NCBI GenBank assembly: GCA_004802725.1
Contig: SGPM01000128.1
Coordinates: 1 to 64,000 of the forward strand
Length of the DNA: 64,000 nt
Direction: 5' to 3'
From: Antrodiella citrinella
Taxonomy: Eukaryota > Basidiomycota > Agaricomycetes > Polyporales > Steccherinaceae
Part shown: positions 59,530 to 64,000 of the stretch, piece after piece
Numbering within the stretch: the first letter of the stretch is position 1
How the letters are laid out: the number at the start of each line of letters is the position of its first letter
Notes under the pieces: generated by a model
What the model was told of the DNA's origin: nothing
Seen by the model: only the letters and a program-made list of their open reading frames with translations
The model's database searches: none
Position numbers and translations under genes: made by a program

Positions 59530-60040
59530 CAGCTCACCGTGGAACACGAGGGTGCGAGGAGGCTATCAAGGGCTATAGACGATTCACGAACTCGCCAGCA
59601 CAGAAGTCAGAATGTCGGTATATGTGTCGTTTGGTTTTGTTCGTTGTATAAGCTTTGCGTCACGATGCTAACCAATATCTATTCTTCTCTTGTCTATTGC
59701 AGTCATCAGTGAGGCCTAGTGAGGGTTTCTGTCTATGGCCACTCCGTATCGTTTATACACATGCCACTTATAGAGGACATTGTTTGTGACGAAGAAGAAC
59801 CTCCTAGTGATTATATGCGGCTTGTCACTCCGAGAGGGATGAGAACGAAAAATGGACTTGGGTAACAGCATGCGTTCTGGTTCTTTGTTGGGAGTATCGT
59901 CCTTCTTCTTGACGTAGAAAGGTATGAAGCTCTGTGACCAGTCTCAGCCGCATGTTGATGCTTCTTTGCCAGCTTGGAAGCCCCGGAATGTCCCTATAAA
60001 GCGGAGTGTATGTGAACGTATCTCGTCCTTTTGCGCCACC
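59530..60040. other. intergenic
   Basis: 3' flank of copy 3 and promoter region of copy 4; nothing recognised. Confidence 0.45.
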
Positions 60041-60254
60041 ATGCCCGAAGCAATGTCCTCACATACTGAGCCGCCGTCCAGAGCTGCTGTCGACTCGGAT
60101 ATCTTCTATCCCATCCTTATGTGTATTGGCGTCACAGCGAAGGATATGATCTGGCTGTGGACGTCTTGTCGTAAGGTTTCTCGCGACTTCAAGGCCGTCG
60201 AACGCGTGTTCATCAGCAAACACCTGAACAAGACTTTTCTGCATGTCATGAACG
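60041..60254 (+). pseudogene. F-box-like family, copy 4 (exon 1 only)
   Basis: Starts MPEAMSSHTEPPSRAAVDSD, then IFYPILMCIGVTAKDMIWLW and TSCRKVSRDFKAVERVF, with an intact Trp-Leu-Trp, then KHLNKTFLHVMNG and a GTATGT donor at 60255. One codon of the KxAVER segment is missing. No exon 2 or 3 follows before the convergent MSS51-C-like gene starts at 60480, so this is a truncated copy. Confidence 0.65.
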
Positions 60255-60479
60255 GTATGTGCCACCATCCTGAACTGGTCGCATTACGTTTACAGTCTGA
60301 TATACGCACATTCATTGTTAGAATCAGTCTATCGTGTATTCAGAGATGGGACTGCACGCAATGAGGCCGTGCAGCCAAATGTTATTCAATCGCAGAGGTA
60401 AATCAGTTCACTAGCAGTAGTGCTCGAGCTCATCCATGAGCCTTCCGGCGCATCCATGTGTTTGTGCATTCAGTGCATG

Positions 60480-62114
60480 TTAATCATTCTTCACAACTAC
60501 CATCGTGAACCCATTAATCGCATTGGGCAGCCTGGACATCGGCATGCTTCGTTGCCTAGGTCCCTGGAAGGGGTTCATAGCGACCGGGTACTCCTTCCTA
60601 GGGCTCTAACGTCCCACTGCCAGCCTGAGCATCGCCGGGAACAGTGTTCGCTGAAACTCGGCGGATTGCTCCATGTACTCCGTCACTGCGAAGGGGATCT
60701 CGAAATAATGTGCACCCCGTATGGCACTGATCCATCCCTGGTACGACGCAAGCCCGACGTTGCATGCAATTATGGCTTTGGGGATTGTGGTGGACACAGG
60801 TCCGGGCCATTCTGGGTCTTCTCCATGGAGCAAGATTTCGAGGGTGCTGGAGCCGCATGCCACGGGCGCGGTGTACGTGAAGACGGGTTTGCCTAGCAAT
60901 GCTTGAGCTGCCAGTGATTTCGAATGTTTGCAAGCCTCGGTATATAGTTTGTGGACGGAGAAGCCAACCATGTTGAGTTGGATATCGTGGTATGGGAGAA
61001 GCAGAGCAAGTTCAGAGAATCTGTTTATTCGTGTGAGTTAAGTCATCCACATTGTGCCCAAGTTGTAAGCCATACAGACGTACATGGGAAGGTAATTCAG
61101 CTCGACCTCGACACCGAGCATATGAAAGTTGAGAGGAACGCGCTTGTCGGGCCTCCCTCTCGTCGCATTCGTAAGCTCCAGGCAGTTGGTGATGAGATGG
61201 TATACACTCAAAGAAAAAGACATGATTAATGCGGCGGGAGATTCTAGNGGTAGCTTTCTCCATCNGTACCACGAGTCCCANTCCTTGACAGGTTCCCCAA
61301 ACTCGGTGACAAGCACAGGACGCGTGTCTGCAGATGCGAACTCGCGGTGCGGGATGAGACGNGACGGAAGCTTCCAGCCATCGGCGTCGCTGAGATGTTG
61401 GACTATGAGCAGGTCCTTTCCGTCTAGATGTTCAAACGAATTCCGCACATAAGGATTAGACGAGTATCCGTGACGATATGGCTCCACAGCTGCGACGCCT
61501 TCGTCCTGATGAGGCGCATGTCCACCTTTATGACTCCACAACCCCATGCCATTGCTGCCAAGAACGCGGTATCGACCTCGCGCGATGTCGCGATCGAAAG
61601 TACCGTTTTTCTCAAGACAACCCCAGGGGAATTGTAGTATCAGGATGGCTTGCATCTCGGNAAGACGCGTCATATGGCGCTGCAAGTAGGTTTGTCAAAC
61701 AAGGGACGCGAAACAACGCGTGGAGTACGTACTGNGTTGTTTTTGCAGAGCTCTTTGTGGTTTGGGCATTTGATGCCGTTGGCATCTACCCCGCGTGGAC
61801 TGTCCACACTCCCANATTTCCACTCATTCCTTGAGCACTGATGACAACACGAGACACCGTCAGAATGAAAGTGGACAGNACAAGACGACCACGTACCTCC
61901 TGGCTACAGTATATGTNNGAGAGCTTTGCACGCCGAGCAACGGAAAGATTTCTTGGGTGGTCTTGGGTGGNTTGGTCTCCTCTTTACNATAGGCGCAGAG
62001 GTCAATCCCGCTGAAATCAAAACGAGCGGCNAGAGGTTGACCACTCTTCTCCGCTATGACCAGGTCCTGCGCTATAGCAGCGATCTTGGCGAAGCATTGC
62101 TCCGATGTCATCAT
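60480..62114 (-). pseudogene. MSS51 C-terminal-like gene, copy A (internal stop)
   Basis: Minus strand, about four exons from ATG 62114 (MMTSEQCFAKIAAIAQDLVI). A Cys/His cluster spans CSRNEW ... CPNHKELC and could bind zinc. Then FPWGCLEKNGTFDRDIARGR, LVTEFGEP, LESPAALIMSFSLSVYHLI and CLELTNATRG. The last exon has the MSS51-type C-terminal domain: FTYTAPVACGSSTLEILLHG, IIACNVGLASYQGWISAIRG, IPFAVTEYMEQSAEFQR. TAG at 60608-60606 interrupts the frame; beyond it the same frame continues RKEYPVAMNPFQGP and INGFTMVVVKND to TAA at 60480, as in copy B. MSS51 in yeast is a mitochondrial translation activator of COX1, but mushroom relatives are numerous and probably differ. Several Ns. Confidence 0.7.
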
Positions 62115-62834
62115 TATGAAAGAGGGCAGTGGTTATGGGATGCTGATTTACGGCGGGACTCACTAGTGAATGGCACCTGTAACGACCAGGTCAAGAAGGC
62201 TGAACTGTGCAATCGAGATATTGACAACGTACCGAAATATGACGTTCAATGCTTGGACCTCAACAGTATATATACGGAAATGAAGGTAAGAGGCGAGAAA
62301 ACAAGAGGAGAGAAAGCAGAAGAGAGAACAAGGAAAGCAGACANCCAAGAACAAAGACCATTTGGTACGCGTTTTATGATAAGGACGTTCGAAGGTAACG
62401 CGCCCAAATGCGTGTAAGCCTTCCTCCGTGACTGATCAAGAAATGCACAGGACTGTTATACTAGGGCTGCTGTAAGCATCGCGACCGTGACGCTTACAAG
62501 AGGCTTNCAAGAGGCTCGGAGNATTCCGAGACTGGCAATTGACCAACTCTGTGGGAAACCAANATAATGTCTAGATTTCGACAATATTCTGGCAAAGGCC
62601 ACCCTTGTACCTCCCAATAAGTATGTCGTTGAAATGAGATGAAGTATATAATTACATGGCGGAAACACGTCCAGACTCCAGAGGCGTCCATGCGCCGTCA
62701 TATCCTTTAAGATGCAGCGTTGAAGAGTCACCACTGGTAGTCAAATGTGACTTGATTGCAAANGTGAAGCTCAGGCAGTCCGCTGGAGTATCGAGCTCGA
62801 GCTCGTCCAGGAATCTTCCGCCTCTGCGTGTTTA
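62115..62834. other. intergenic between tandem copies
   Basis: About 720 bp, with an AG-rich patch at 62285-62345. No gene recognised. It should contain the promoter of copy A. Confidence 0.45.
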
Positions 62835-64000
62835 TTAATCGTTCTTCACGACCACCATCGTGAACCCGTTGATCGTATTCGGCATCTTGGACACATGTCG
62901 TTGACCAGGTCCCTGGAAGGGATTCAAAGCGATCGGATACCCCTTCCTGGGACGATACTGTGACTCTATCCCCGCCAACACCGCCGAAAATGTCGATCGC
63001 TGGACCTCTGCGGATTGCTCCATGTACTCGGACACCGCGAACGGTATCTCGAGCATATGTGCGATACGGATGACCTCGGCCCAACCCGAGTAAGAAGCAA
63101 GTCCGGCGTTGCATGCAACGAGGGCATCGGGTGGTATGGTTGGTGGGGCTTGAATGGGCCAACGTGGGGCTTCGCCGCGGAGGAAGATTTCGAGGGTGCT
63201 GGAGCCGCATGCCACGGGCGCGGTGTACGTGAAGACAGGTTTGTCTACCAATGATTGAGCTGCTAGCGAGGTTGAATATTCGCGAGCCTCGAGACAGAGC
63301 TTGTGGACGGAGAAGCCGAACATGGTAAGCTGAATATTGTGGTAGGGAAGGAGCAGAGCAAGCTCAGAGAATCTGTTTATGTATGCGTGATTAGCGTAGG
63401 GCCATCCGGAATGTAATGGATACGACGTACATCGGAAGATAGTTAAGCTCGACCTCGACGCCAAGCATATGGACGTTGAGCGGGATACGCTCTGCGGGGC
63501 TCCCTTTCGTTGCATTCGTAAGCTCCAAGCAATTGGTGATGAACTGATATAGAGTCATAGGGTAGTTCATAATCAATGCGGCGGGAGACTCCAACGGGAG
63601 CTTCCTCCACCGGTACCACGAGTCCCAGTCCTTGATAGGTTCCCCAAACTCGGTGACAAGCACAGGACGCGTGTCTGCAGACGCGAAGTCGCGATACGGG
63701 ATGAGATGCGGCGGAAGCTTCCAGCCCTCTTGATCGCCGAAATGCTGGTCTTTGAGTAGGTACTTTCCGTCCAGATGCTCAAAAGTCTTCACATCCATTT
63801 GCGCAAAGACACCAGACTTGGACGACCCGTGACGATTTGGCATTTGTCCTTCGTCCTGGTGAGGGGCAGGTCCACACCGTTGACTCCAGAATCCCATATC
63901 ATTGCTTCCCAGAACGCGGAATCGACCACGCGCGATATTGTGAGAAAAACTCCCGTCTTTCTCGAGGCGACCCCAAGGGAACTGCATCAGGATGGCTCGC
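62835..64000 (-). CDS. MSS51 C-terminal-like gene, copy B (5' end outside window)
   Basis: Partial gene, continuing past the right edge. The visible upstream exon (from the edge to about 63432) reads FPWGRLEKDGSFSHNIARGR, LLKDQHFGDQEGWKLPPHL, LVTEFGEPIKDWDSWYRW and CLELTNATKGSPAERIPLN. The last exon ends at 62835 with HNIQLTMFGFSVHKL, FTYTAPVACGSSTLEIFLRG, DALVACNAGLASYSGWAEVI, IPFAVSEYMEQSAEVQR, YPIALNPFQGPGQRHV and INGFTMVVVKND. The frame is open throughout. 'ACNAGL.SY..W' and 'IPFAVSEY.EQS' with 'NPF..PGQR' are the usual marks of the MSS51 C-terminal domain. It is a head-to-tail tandem of copy A, sharing 3' flanks. Confidence 0.8.

Noticed and set aside
1..64000. CRISPR arrays, bacterial operons or phage elements
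   Set aside because: Spliceosomal introns throughout and no regularly spaced repeats; the window is eukaryotic nuclear DNA.

Overview
The window is nuclear DNA of a filamentous basidiomycete, most likely an Agaricomycete (a polypore-like mushroom is a guess). The evidence is intron-dense genes (mostly 50-60 nt GT-AG introns), standard genetic code, conserved fungal housekeeping proteins (SUS1, LAMTOR2, COQ1, Rab5, CDC25-type RasGEF, IST1, SKI2, PIF1), and several families typical of mushroom-forming fungi (DUF6533-like membrane proteins, F-box-like families with acidic tails, MSS51-C-like proteins, single-pass membrane proteins with Ser/Thr/Pro-rich stalks). Two runs of about 180 Ns and many scattered single Ns show a draft or mixed-allele assembly, so single-base defects must be read with care.

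Layout. 1-6.7 kb: gene-poor, nothing recognised. 6.7-12.4 kb: SUS1/ENY2 (-), a PhzF-like gene (+), a broken tandem PhzF copy (+) and a decaying MATE transporter (-). 13-18 kb: LAMTOR2-like, mitochondrial polyprenyl synthase COQ1 and a homeodomain-like protein (all +). 18.4-28.3 kb: Mei2-like two-RRM protein (-), Rab5 (+), SH3-RasGEF (-), IST1 (+). 30.5-40 kb: a SAM methyltransferase (+), a single-pass membrane protein (-), the SKI2 RNA helicase (+, with one frameshift). 40-41.3 kb: a 926-bp inverted-repeat structure flanked by hairpins, abutting a truncated HNH-family-like fragment. 42-47 kb: DUF6533-like membrane protein (-) and PIF1 helicase (+). 47.8-64 kb: accessory region with a small HExxH protein, four F-box-like copies, a coiled-coil/proline-rich protein, two tandem single-pass membrane proteins and two tandem MSS51-C-like genes.

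The housekeeping core touches TOR/Ras signalling (LAMTOR2, RasGEF), endosomal traffic (Rab5, IST1), RNA metabolism (SUS1, SKI2, Mei2-like), ubiquinone synthesis (COQ1) and genome maintenance (PIF1). The right-hand third is shaped by recent local duplication, with at least one copy of several families carrying stop codons, often TGG to TAG/TGA. The least explained items are the hairpin-flanked inverted repeat at 40.0-41.0 kb, the HExxH protein at 47.8-48.9 kb, the coordinated decay of duplicate copies, and an in-frame cassette inside an unusually long PIF1 intron.
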